Assembly: GCF_019175285.1 (NCBI RefSeq)
Contig: NC_056524.1
Location: 11,067,656-11,131,655, forward strand
DNA: 64,000 nt
From: Sceloporus undulatus
Lineage: Eukaryota; Chordata; Lepidosauria; Squamata; Phrynosomatidae
Direction of reading: 5' to 3'
The position numbers and the translations under genes are program-made. The notes under the pieces were generated by a model. The model saw nothing but the letters and a program-made list of their open reading frames with translations. It was not told the origin of the DNA and did no database searches. Within the stretch, counting starts at the first letter, position 1. Each line of letters begins with the position of its first letter. Shown here one piece after another: positions 53,543 through 63,961 of the stretch.

Positions 53543-53668
53543 GCTCCTTCTAATGAGAAACTTCCTGTTATGTACCTTATGGATTCCATTGTCAAGAATG
53601 TTGGAAGAGAGTATCTTGCTGCATTTACTAAAAACTTAGTTGCAACATTTGTTAATGTGTTTGAAAAG
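53543..53668 (+). CDS. PCF11: PCF11 exon 2, left copy
   Basis: 126 bases, 42 codons, in phase, with acceptor TATTACTCCAG and donor GAAAAG/GTATAT. It encodes EKLPVMYLMDSIVKNVGREY, the core helix of the CTD-interacting domain that contacts the phosphorylated Pol II tail, then FTKNLVATFVNVFEK. This copy is intact. The N gap begins 12 bases downstream, so exon 3 is missing on this side. Confidence 0.95.
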
Positions 53669-53680
53669 GTATATATAGAT

Positions 53681-53780
53681 NNNNNNNNNNNNNNNNNNNN
53701 NNNNNNNNNNNNNNNNNNNNNNNNNNNNNNNNNNNNNNNNNNNNNNNNNNNNNNNNNNNNNNNNNNNNNNNNNNNNNNNN
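53681..53780. other. Assembly gap of exactly 100 N
   Basis: A round-number N run, the usual placeholder for a scaffold gap of unknown size. It lies exactly where the left arm ends. Confidence 0.98.
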
Positions 53781-53873
53781 TAATAGTACCTCAAAATGCA
53801 CAAAGTCCCAGTGTCTGACATAAAATGAGATAACCCCACTTGAAATCAGCACACAGTGGTCATGAAAACTTAC

Positions 53874-54062
53874 CGATTTATTTAAAAACTTAGGATTCAC
53901 ATGGATGCTAGAAGTATTCACATTAGGGGGTAATGGCTTAATTGGCCAAGCAGGGTCTACTGAATTCACCCGGACATCGAGAGCATACAGTTTCTTCAAA
54001 GGGAAAATTTCATCCCACGTGGAACGCAATTTAAATAAACTTTTCCTAGTATTTTCATCCAC
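53874..54062 (-). CDS. PCF11: PCF11 exon 3, right copy
   Basis: 189 bases, 63 codons, phase 0, acceptor TTGTTCTTAG and donor TCG/GTAAGT. It encodes VDENTRKSLFKLRSTWDEIF, PLKKLYALDVRVNSVDPAWP and ends NVNTSSIHVNPKFLNKS, the end of the CTD-interacting domain and the linker after it. It is intact, and is the only exon 3 in the window; later exons would lie beyond the gap. Confidence 0.95.
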
Positions 54063-55664
54063 CTAAGAACAACAGAACAATTCTATGGCTTGTTATGTTA
54101 ATATAACACATGTATTATGCTTCTTTCTACACATCAAGATCTCTAGCTATACCTTGTCCATATGTGTGTACTGAAGTTCCACTGATGTCAAGCGAACTCA
54201 AGTTAACACAGCTGAAATACTGTGGCTTGTATAAGTATCAGAACATTTAATATATATACTTTCCACATGAGTTACAGAGATAAATACTTTACCCCATTTT
54301 ATTTTTAAAACTAATATTCTACTGTATGTTCCCAACTAGACCCTCAAAACAACTCACAAAACAACACTGATTTTTTTAAAATTACACATGACATTTCTCT
54401 CAAGGAGGCATAGGCTGAATAAAACAAACTATTGCATTCATGCTGCATTATCCAACTTAAATCAAGCACTTATGTAAGTACGCATAGGCAGGTTATGCCC
54501 TGTTGCATGGTAGTCATGAATTGAATGTCTTAATTTCTTTCCACCACCTTGTTTTATACAGCTACTGAAAATATCCATGTGGAGTCTAAAAGTATAAAAC
54601 TGTTTGTATTTGAAATCTCAGCCTCATCAAGGTGTGTCTCACAAATTACTCGATCAAGACTTAATCATCCCTAGAGCAAGCACAATGAAGTAAGTAGAAC
54701 TTACATTAAAACCTTACTAAGACGAGTTCCACTGATTTCAGTGAGTTTAGTATAAGCACGATTAAGTCAGGAACCAACCCACAAATTATTAATAATTAAA
54801 CAGAAATAAGGATTCAGAGAGAGAGCTGTGTTAGTCCGGAATATCAATATTCATAGTTCTTTTGCTCAATCAATCTGAAAGGTGCTACAAGGTCCCAATG
54901 AATACAAAAATGTTATCGTTTGAATAAGATGAACTGCAGTTCTGCTTTAATTTTCCTCTGTTTAGTTTGGTTTTGCCCAAATGGTTTTGAAAACAGGCTG
55001 GAATACTTTAGTTATTCAAACATTAAGACAATAATGTTTGAATAACTAAACTATTCCAGCCTGTTTTCAAAACCATTTGGGCAAAACCAAACTAAACTGA
55101 ATCCTTTTCATTTTCAACACAAATCTAATGGGGATGGGGAAAAGATTACATGTAAAGATCAACAGATCACCAATTTTAACAGGCTCCATTTAAATAACCA
55201 ATGTTTGCATAATCCACTATCATAAATTACTGAAAGATTTGCTGTGTAAGGTACACAAGAGCATACAAACACACTTGATTATCAATTCCTCTGGATAAGG
55301 AGTGTGGTAAGCTTTAAGCATTCACTTTTACTGATGTCACAGAGAGAAAAATCTGATACAAGAAGGAAAATTAAAGCAAAACTGCAGTTCGTTCAGCTTT
55401 TAAATGCCTATTTTCCTAGTTCTGGATATGCCTTTTACATTTTACACCATGTACCAATAAACAAGCACTTGGTTTTGTATCATCATTATCTGAATATCAT
55501 TCACATTCGAGAATGCCATTTTTAAACAGTGAGATATATAAAAGATTCAAATGCATTCTTCACATTTTGTACCCCGCCACACACACAAAACTAAGACTTG
55601 GTGCCAAGTGCTGTGTTATGCAACAGCAAATCTGAAAATATTTATGAAAGCACATCTATATAAC
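54063..55664 (-). other. PCF11: PCF11 intron 2, right copy
   Basis: About 1.6 kb, AT-rich. It contains an R1 fragment (54,825-54,905) and a striking 65-bp-arm hairpin at 54,960-55,097. It has no counterpart in the left arm because of the gap. Confidence 0.8.
54960..55097. repeat. Long near-perfect hairpin in PCF11 intron 2
   Basis: The left arm GTTTAGTTTGGTTTTGCCCA and onward (65 bases) is the reverse complement of the right arm with a single mismatch (ATACTTTAG against ATAGTTTAG); the spacer is 8 bases. No similar sequence occurs elsewhere in the window, so it is not one of the MITE families described. Confidence 0.85.
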
Positions 55665-55789
55665 CTTTCAAACACATTAACAAATGTTGCAACTAAGTTT
55701 TTAGTAAATGCAGCAAGATACTCTCTTCCAACATTCTTGACAATGGAATCCATAAGGTACATAACAGGAAGTTTCTCATTAGAAGGAGC
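55665..55789 (-). CDS. PCF11: PCF11 exon 2, right copy (one base short)
   Basis: Identical in coding content to the left copy except that the 3' end reads GAAAG instead of GAAAAG, which shifts the frame by one at the junction with exon 3. The next intron bases also lack an A, which points to homopolymer-type sequencing error. Acceptor on the minus strand: TTATTACCCAG. Confidence 0.9.
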
Positions 55790-58759
55790 CTGGGTAATAA
55801 GAAGAAAACTTAAGATGTTTAGTTTAACAAAAGCATGATTTCCGTTTGAGTCACATTCCCCAAATACCATACCTCTATTTGTATAATTTTTTTCAAAGAA
55901 AAGATACTTCACAGAACTTGAGAAGCTTGCTAATTCAACTCCCCCAAAAAAAACCCAAAACCCACCAGGTATTATCTATTAAATTGTGAAATATATTCCA
56001 AACAGACCCAAGACATAATATTACTGTTAGGATTATCAAACAGACCGTTTTTATATTGTAGGAACAGAATAGATTTACAGGCACACATGCCAACTTGTTG
56101 TGATCTCTCTAAGAGGGGCAATGAACCAATTTAAAGATTTAAGCCCATAAACGAAGGGGAAACTCTCAGTGGATGGAAAGATGACCATCAGTGTTGTTGA
56201 GCAAGCCACGTTTGGCATAATGTTACTTCGCTGCAATCCACAAATGCTTGAAAAGTGTCACCAACTCTGTCCAACTCACTCTGACTCTGTCAAAACCATA
56301 CAACTGGAAGCAAAAAAAAAAAGGATTCATCCAAATGGAGTTTGGTGGCGAATAGAAAGACTTGTAACTGAAGCCAAAGACTGGCACAGAAGACAGTCTT
56401 CCAGGTCTGGACACTCCTCATGCGCAAGGGGGCCGGCTGGACAGTTTTCTCCATATAAAAGATGTGCTCCAGTTCATGCAGTGCACTCTGTGTTGCTGAG
56501 GCTTAACTTCCAAGGAAAGTGGAAGCCTACTCGGATTTGTTCAAATCAGCATTATCTCAGGGGTAGGAAGCTTCCCAAAAACATCAGAATGCATGGAGAC
56601 CTCTTCAGAAGGGTAATTAAATGGTTCTATCATTGTTGCTTATTAGTTATCCTCCTTCGGCACAGGAGTAGCATAATTCCCATTTTACCCCATAATTCTA
56701 AATCTAGTATTTACATGCGGTTTTACGCCTGGCACTCTAGGGCTGGAATCACTGTCAATTTCAATACCCAGATGAGGTGAGCTGCTCAAGTTGTGAAGAA
56801 ATTTGCAGAAGGTGGACTGGTAACCCATCTTTGTTTTTGTTTTTTGTACTGTTTTTTTAAGTGTGGGTAAACCTGAACCATCTTTACCCTCAATATGTGT
56901 TCTGGGTTGTTTTTGTGCACAAGACATTTAAACCATTTCATCAGACTGCCACTATCTGAATTTGGTTTCAGATGGTAGTTATATCAGCCTTCACCAGGTG
57001 GGGCTTTATCCAATTCATATAAAGGAAAATGAAGAGCAAAGGGATGTATGCCTTCATATAAAACAAAGACAGAGCAGGCATGGCATATATGGCAGGTAGA
57101 GTATAAGGTTATTACTACCGAAGAGTGGGGAATTAGAGTAATTGACTAATCACAATGTAACTGCCCACTGTCAGGCTTCAATTTTACTATTACAGCAGAT
57201 TTGGGAAGAATAAAGTAAAGCTGCTTGGGACTATTTGTGCACAGGTTCTCAACAGATCTCAGGCAGTCCAAGATGTAGCTGTTTTATTCAAGTCTTAATC
57301 CCAAAGCATGCAATATATTTTCTCTGTAGCAAAGCTGCTATTTCACGGATTATAAAATCCTTAATACACTGATGGATCTGTGTGTGAAGCTCTGATACAG
57401 GGAAGCAGACTATCACGGATCTCCTTTTGGGAATGAAGAAGCAAGCCCCCAACTTGAAATGAGAAGAATGCCACTTGTGATGAGAACTCAGGACTGTAGC
57501 ACTTAAGTTACCAAACTACCCCATGGGTTTTTAAAAGAAAACACACTGGGATTAATGGAGGTCATCTAAATGCTCAGGCAAACCCAAGTTTAGATTATCA
57601 GGCAGCTGTGAAATGGGGAAGGGCACACAAAGCACTAGCAAACCGGAGGTGAATTAATTTCAAGTTCATCTGCAGGAAAACCATATTCAGAGTTGCCAAT
57701 AGACTGCGTGTTGTTCTCCTCCAAAGGTGACACGAATGAGTGTTGAAAATGTGGGGGCCTGGGTTTCTCTGTTAAACTTCCAGTTTTCAGCCTTCTCGTC
57801 CACGTTCTTTGTTGTAACACCCAGGCCCCAGATAATTTTAACACTTTACAAACCAGATTCTGCACTACACCCGGAAATAAAAAGACAAATACATATTTCA
57901 TACATTTTATTTACATTTTTGAATACCAGTCACACATTTCAAAATCATTTATTAAAAATGTAATCAAACCACTCTGATTTACACTAATAGAAACTTATCT
58001 CCAGACACAACTTTGAAAAGTAGTTTTCAGGAAACTCAAATCTCTTGTATCATCGTGGTCACTAATGACAACTAAGCAAATCTAATGAGGTACGATTTAG
58101 ATGTTTTTAAATACACTTAAGGGGATAACTAGGTAACCACCCAACCCAAACCAACAGTACTGGAATGTATGATCCTTTATGTACTTCCAGTCACTTACAG
58201 AGGAGTGAAAACATATGAAAACTAAGTGTGGAAAGTGTCTGGGAATATATTGTGTTACTCAATCTACACTGACAAGAAGCTTTCCCCTATTCCTGCTTTC
58301 AATACAGGAATTTTTATTTATCATTTAAACCCCCAGATTAATTGCCAAATAAAAAAAACCCAGCAACCTGAAGGAAACAGAGAAGGGGGAGGGATGGAGG
58401 GAAAGGGGCAAGGACCTGAGATGCTTTACTGATTAGTCGTATGTTAGCCTTTCACTACTTGAATGATAAAAGGATTCCGAAGTCCTGGGCAAAAAGGCAA
58501 AGCTAAACCTAAATGGCATGCAGCCACCAAACACACTGCCTAGATTTTCTGACATAATGCCTTGACTAGTCTGAGTCTGCTTCTTCTTTTTGCACCATAT
58601 TCATTCTGGCAAGCCATGTGGGAATTTAAAGGCTGCTGCGATTATCAGACAAATGAGCACTTTTTCTGCCTTAAAGAATAGGCTGCTCTTTCAGGAGAGG
58701 CAAACTCTTCTCTCTCTCACACAACACACACACAACACTCCCTTCTAATCTGTCCTTAT

Positions 58760-58985
58760 GCTTAGGTTTTGTGGGTTTTTTGGATTATGTGGCCATGTTC
58801 TGGAAGACTTTATTTCTGACGTTCCACCAGCATCTGTGGCTGGCATCTTCGGAGAATTCATTCTCTGAAGATGGCAGCCTAGATGCGTGGTGAGAAGTCA
58901 GGAATAAACTATTCTAGACCATGGCCACATAATCCGAAAAACCCACAAAAACCTATGGATGCGACCATGAAAGCCTTCAACTTCA
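58760..58985. mobile_element. Penelope-like end palindrome, right copy
   Basis: Mirror of 50,318-50,525: ACGTTCCACCAGCATCTGTG and CTGAAGATGGCAGCC on the + strand. The same insertion, not an independent one. Confidence 0.7.
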
Positions 58986-59687
58986 CACTGTCATTATTCT
59001 ATGCTCAAGGGTTCTAGAAATATAATAATCCCCTCGCCTTGCAAACATCTTTCCCAGAAAACAGCATAGGGAGAAACGATAGACCTTCCCTCCTTCATAA
59101 ACAACAAATTTCTAGGTTTCATCTATCTAAACTAGCACAGCAGGTGACGCGATAAAGCCATACTTGTTTGCAAAATCTTATTTTGATCCTTTAATTCTAT
59201 TCAGAGGCCAGTGAGCCTAAGATCAAAGCATGCCACCTGCGAAGAGCAGGAGAGCATGGCAAAGCATGGCTTCTGCTGCACCAGTCACTGCCAGGCCGCC
59301 ATGTGTCCTTCTCTTTTACACAAGCTTGAGAGCCTGCCATGGTGGCTGCTCCTGTTCCTGGCCAGGGCGCGGCAATCAGCTGCTGCGCCAATGCTGTTGC
59401 CAATCTAAAATCCCATATTCCCTTTACAATGTAACTAGACATCCCCCCCCAACCTGACCTACCAGAGAATGCCCTCCCCACAGAATACTGTCTGGGCGGC
59501 TTTTACTAACCTCTGAGGGGTTTTCCATACCTAAGGGCCCATTTTGCATAGAAAAGCCACCTCCGATGCGCCCTCCCATTCTTGTCACTTCCTACAGTAT
59601 CCAGACCCCCCTCACCAGCCGTGCCAATCTCTAAGTCACTTCACCAAAGCCGGAAAAGCAGCCCCACCAAGAGGAATCAACATTATG

Positions 59688-59895
59688 TTGTTGTTGTCTT
59701 CAAGTCTTTCCCGACTTATGGCAACCCTAAGGTTGGCAGCCCTAAGGCCATGGGTGTTCTTTGATAGTGTCTTCAGAGGGTTTGCCATTGCTCTGAAGCT
59801 GAGAGAGTGTGTGACTTGCCAAGGTCAGCCTGGGGGTTCTGTGGCCCTCGCTCCCCAGAGGCCTATCCACTACTCAAACTGCTCCACCGCACGAG
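59688..59895 (-). mobile_element. tRNA-derived SINE in PCF11 intron 1, right copy
   Basis: Mirror of 49,385-49,598 with indels. It contributes to the 241-codon chance frame on the + strand here. Confidence 0.8.
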
Positions 59896-61305
59896 CTCTA
59901 GCCCTCTGGGGCGCCATACTGTGTTCCCCAGCACCCCAATCCCACACACCACTGGCACCCACTGACTGCCTGGTCCGTTCCTTCATCACCCACAGGGTTT
60001 CTATGCTCCCATGGCTGGACCCATCATCATCCACAAACTGCTTTATAATCTGCCCTGATCCTGGCAATACGTTTGTGGGTCAGGCGGGGATTTGGCTGTG
60101 CGTACTTTGGACAACAAGGGCCCATAACCTCTGTCTTGTGTGGAGAGAGAGAGAGCTCAGCATGTATAATCAGACAAGCAAAATTCTTGCAAGACTATAC
60201 ATTTGCCCCTTTCTCAGGATCCAGTTCCTTGGCCTAGCCAAGCCCCCTTTGCCTTATCCTCCTCTGTAGGCCTTTTCTCTGCTTCCCCCTTTCCCTGTCT
60301 TTTGCTCTCATTCCCTGATCTACCCTTTTTGCTTCCAATCCACAGTGTCCTCCCCCCCACACACTCCTTAATCTCTCTGTGTCACCATGCATTCAGAACA
60401 ATCCCCCTCTTCTTTCCCTGCATCTGACTAAACAGAGGATGGAGGGGAATCTGGCCCTTGCCTTGCTTTCTCTTCCCTCTCATTCCCCATCTGCCTCCCC
60501 CTCCCTCCATGGACTGGGCCAAAAAAGGCAGTCACGAGAATGGGGGGCAAATGAGGAAGGAATCCCAGCCCACTTCCTCTCTTTTAAAGTCTTAAAGAGG
60601 GGAATGTGGGCCTAGACTTGTTTGCTTTTCCCTCCTCCATTCTTGGATCTGCCTTCTTTCCCTTGGTCTTCTCTGGCCCAGCTGAAAGGGGAGCAGGGCC
60701 GGCCTGGCTTCCCCCCCCCATTCCCCCAACTGCCTCCTGAATTCTCCCAACCCTTCGGGCTCTCCCTCCCTCTGACTAAAAGGGGAACGTAACAAGGAGA
60801 ACTGGCTGGGCCTTGTCTTTCTTTCTCATCTCAGCCTCCCTTCCTCTTCGCCCACAATCTCCCATCTGCCTTGCTTTTTCTGTCGCCTCTCTTTTGACAA
60901 AGCCTTCCTTCCTTGGGCTTTTCGTCCATAACCTGATCTCTCTCTCTCTCTCTCTGCTGTTGCTCTTTAGGCTCTTCTCCTTCCGAGGGGAACTGTGTCC
61001 CTAGACAGCCCCTCATGCCTGGCCTCTTTTTCCTCCATGATCTCCAACCCACCCCCTCATACTTCTTGACTGATGGGGAGGAGGGGGCCTTGGCCCTAGA
61101 GACGAAGGAAGGGGGGATGGTCACGGAAAGGGTGCTTTTGCTTCTAATACTCTGACTAACGAGGGGCCCTAGAGATGGGGAGAAGAGAGAAAGAAAGGGG
61201 GGATGAAGTCAGGGAGATCGAGGGAAGAGGAGAGAAGGAGGACGGAGGGGCTCGTATAGATCTCTATCTCTCTCTAGTATTCCGGCGCGGGGAGTTTATA
61301 AAAAC

Positions 61306-61542
61306 CTTGGCGATTTGCGCCTCGCCTCGATAGGAGAGACGATGTCCTTGGCGGCAGGGCAAGGGCACGTTTCTCGGCCAGGATGGTCAGCATGTTGATG
61401 TGGGGCTTGCTGTTGAACGTCAGGTCCTCCAGCGAAGACTGGTGTCGCGGCAGGCGTCCTCCCCGCCGCCTCCTCCCCGCCGCCAGACCCTTCGCACCCG
61501 CTGCTGCGTGCTATTGGAAGAAGTGCTGCCGCCGCCCGACAT
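61306..61542 (-). CDS. PCF11: PCF11 exon 1 coding part, right copy (with indels)
   Basis: MSGGGSTSSNSTQQRVRRV at the start (ATG at 61,542), then EDACRD. The tyrosine codon has lost a base, so the frame shifts, but the NSK region is intact where the left copy is broken. LTILAEE is followed by extra and missing bases (GCCCTGCCGCCAAGG, and a duplicated GAGGCG) before CAAATCGCCAAG and the donor. Taken with the left copy, every conserved residue of the exon is supported by at least one arm. The Q-run differs between the copies (QQQQQ against STQQ), which may be allelic or error. Confidence 0.85.
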
Positions 61543-61749
61543 CCTGGGCTCCCGCCGAGGAGAGGGAAAGAGCGACCGAACCAGAACACCCCCTGCCTCC
61601 TCTTGCTCCTCCCGCCCCCCCGGCTGTCGTTGCAATGGCCTCCTCCGCGCCGCGGGTGCTGCGCTTAGTTCGCCCGGAGCTCATCCTCTGGCCGCTGTTG
61701 CCGTCGTCTTCGTCGCGGCTTCTCTCCGGACGCGCTTCTCGCAGAACAA

Positions 61750-62218
61750 GACACGGACAAAATGGCGGCCACGGCTGGCGGGTTGCCTCCTCCTTCCTCC
61801 TCCGGCTCCAACCGCTGCGTCATATGAATTGGTCTTCAAGGGAGGGGCTTAGCAAGGGACCCTTTTGTTCGCTGCGGCGAGCCGCCATTGGTTACACGTC
61901 CCCCCAATCCGCGTCCTGATTGGTCCCCGCCGCCGCTTGCGTCACTGTACGACACGCTTTGTTACGATTGGTCGGCGCTGGCGGTGAGGCTGCGCGAGTG
62001 ATGGCTTTGCGCTGATTTGGTTGACGTTTGCAACCACCACACTGTGGAAGGGAGGGGGGGGGGGAGAATGTAGGGTTATTTCCCTAGCCCCGCCCCTTTT
62101 CGCAACACTCGGTTTCTGTGCCTTTTTCCTATTGGTCGGTTTGCCTCGCTCGGCCGTTGCTATGGGTAACGAGGCCTAGCTTAGCGCCTCGAAGGTGGAT
62201 CCACGGCGTAAATTTTCG
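61750..62218 (-). promoter_or_regulatory. PCF11: PCF11 promoter, right copy
   Basis: Inverted CCAAT boxes CCATTGG (61,886), TGATTGG (61,918), CGATTGG (61,967) and TATTGG (62,131), and the YY1-like AAATGGCGGCC near 61,760. The distal block GGCGTAAATTTTCGC ends at about 62,219. One box seen in the left copy (GCCAATCAGCG) reads GCTGATTTGG here. Confidence 0.7.
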
Positions 62219-62329
62219 CCTGGTGTTCATACTGGTTTCTTCGCTCCACAATTTTATGTTTTTATTTTAGCTTCTAAACCATGTACCTGGGAAGTGGGTT
62301 TTTAAATAAGGACAGAACGGTTCGCTGTT

Positions 62330-62763
62330 TAGAACTGGCCTTTGTCCTGGCCATCGTGCCTGTTTACATCGCTTTCAAAGGTGTTGGGTGCCAGACCTAC
62401 GAACCTCTTTCTGGTGTCCTCTCGGTAGACTACTGTACTTGAATGCAAGTGAGTGATAAAAACTATCAGCCAAGGGCGGAGTTACGTGGACGGCCTCGTC
62501 TGGCGGACGCTGAGGTCTCATCTCTCTGGGAATCATCGCATGCTGCTGCAGGGTGTATCGCTTAGTTCCCACGTCCTGATAAGCGCTGGGCGTTGCCGGC
62601 TCTTCAGATGTTTTCTTATCTTTGAATAGCCACGAGATGACCGTGGGCAAGATACAGCCAGGAAAAAAATACCACAGAGTACCGTAGTCTTCATTCGCCG
62701 GACATGCCATGCCCTGCCCTTCTGTCGCATTTGAATCATGAGTTCCGCTTTCTGAACTCCCAT
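62330..62763 (-). CDS. Unrecognised small membrane-protein-like frame next to PCF11
   Basis: A 111-codon frame (62,710-62,375): MACPANEDYGTLWYFFPG, the hydrophobic CILPTVISWLF, KDKKTSEEP, RYTLQQHAMIPREMRP, then a hydrophilic tail. An upstream frame starts at 62,763. One short hydrophobic stretch suggests a single membrane helix. It runs in the same direction as the right PCF11 copy, whose promoter lies just downstream. A diverged, frameshifted relative is at 4.45-4.98 kb. I do not know the family. Coding status is uncertain, since this arm carries many indels. Confidence 0.4.
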
Positions 62764-63250
62764 GTTTGAAAGGTGGGTATTCCCCTCACCAAGGTGCTCT
62801 TGAGGTGGTGTTAATGGCCCTCACAAGATGACACTGGCCTGGAACCTAGCCCTGAACCTGTATTTATTAATACCACAGACATTATGACAATGCACCCTGG
62901 CATAATGTGCTTTGCCAACACAGTGACCATAGCAGCTTTAAACGGAAGCAGGAAAAAAAATGTCTCACCAAAACTACATCCCAGAAGTCCCTAACAAATG
63001 AAAGCCATGGGTGGCAGAAAATTGTAGTAGGCATTTTAATGTTATATGTGTTAAAAATTATGTGTTGTCTCCGCCACTTTGCTTTTCCCCCTACTTTTAA
63101 AACTGTAATCATTTTTGAAGTTGTTAATTTTAATAACTATGTTTTATACTGTTTTGTTATAACTTGGAGTTACAACATTAAACTAAACTAACTCTGGTGG
63201 ACTCTGCTGTTCTGGAGGAGGCTTTAAACAGAGGTTGGATGGGCTTCTTT
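62764..63250. other. Stretch without recognisable gene
   Basis: Contains a short family A MITE remnant (TGTCTCACCAAAACTACATC, about 62,960-62,985). Otherwise AT-rich. Confidence 0.4.
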
Positions 63251-63252
63251 CA

Positions 63253-63645
63253 TAGAATCATAGAATTGTAGAGTTGGAAGAGACCAATGGGCCATCCAGT
63301 TAAACCCCATTCTGCATGCAGGGAATCTCAATCAAGCATCCCTGACAGATGGCCATCAGCCTCTGCTAAAGATCTCCAAGGAAGGAGACTCCACTACACT
63401 CCGCAGGAGTGTGTTCCATGTCAACAGACCTTACTGTCAGGATAGTTCTTCCAATTGAGGTGGCTATCTCTTTTCCTGTAGCATGCATCCATTGCTCGAG
63501 GTCTAGTCTCTTGAGCAATGGATGCAAGCTACAGGAAAGAGATTCCACCTCAGGAGTGCTCAGCTTGTGTATTCCTGCCTGGTGCAGGGCTGGATTTTAA
63601 ATGAGCTTTGTGATCCTTTCCAGCTCTTTAAAATTACATGACTTT
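63253..63645. mobile_element. CR1 3' ends in head-to-head orientation
   Basis: 63,253-63,505 is CR1 on the minus strand (ATAGAATCATAGAATTGTAG, GCATGCATCCATTGCTCG). From 63,510 the same region continues on the plus strand (GAGCAATGGATGCAAGC, GAAAGAGATTCCACCTC). The junction lies at GAGGTCTAGTCTC. Confidence 0.75.
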
Positions 63646-63738
63646 GGACTGGTTCACCTGGTAGGTCTACAAACAGGCCAAGTTAAAAAAGAAATCCAGT
63701 ACAAGTATCTCATAGTGATCTGGATTTGGGGAGACTTA

Positions 63739-63961
63739 GGCCCTGTACGACAGGTCAAAATAAACCTGCTTGGGTCACTTTGGAGCTATTAAATGATGCA
63801 TGTGTCCTAGAGTCCCGAAGAAGCTGTGCCAAGAGCAACTCCAGTCCTAGGACTAGATTGCAGCTTTTGCGCAGCTTCTGGTTCTTGGCAAATGCATCAT
63901 TTAACAGCATACCTCCGAAGTGACCCCAAAGCAGATTTATTTTGGCCTGTCTGTATGGCCC
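63739..63961. mobile_element. Family B palindromic MITE (PIF/Harbinger-like)
   Basis: 223-bp palindrome, ends GGCCCTGTACGACAGG and CCTGTCTGTATGGCCC, arms with GTCCTAGAGTCC and GTTCTTGGCA-like sequence. Left flank TTA, right flank TTT. Confidence 0.8.

Larger units (their letters stand above)
46920..53680 (+). repeat. Left arm of the PCF11 inverted duplication
   Basis: Reverse complement of 55,660-62,290. Shared in order: upstream block, CCAAT array, exon 1, the SINE at 49.4 kb, the Penelope-like palindrome at 50.4 kb, the intron-1 conserved stretch and exon 2. The arm ends at the N gap, 12 bases after the exon 2 donor. Differences are mostly single-base indels scattered through unique DNA, introns and exons. 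Confidence 0.9.
55660..62290 (-). repeat. Right arm of the PCF11 inverted duplication
   Basis: Carries the same features as the left arm in reverse order and strand. The outer flank (beyond about 62,290) departs from the left arm's flank and instead resembles 4.45-5.0 kb. Confidence 0.9.

Noticed and set aside
56169-56780. 203-codon frame on the + strand
   Set aside because: Antisense to PCF11 intron 1. In the mirrored left arm the same frame is only 64 codons, so it is not conserved.
59544-60269. 241-codon frame on the + strand
   Set aside because: Runs through a SINE and pyrimidine-rich intron; the mirrored left-arm frame is broken into short pieces.
61383-61919. 178- and 150-codon frames on the + strand
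   Set aside because: Antisense to PCF11 exon 1 and its GC-rich promoter; the real coding strand is clear.
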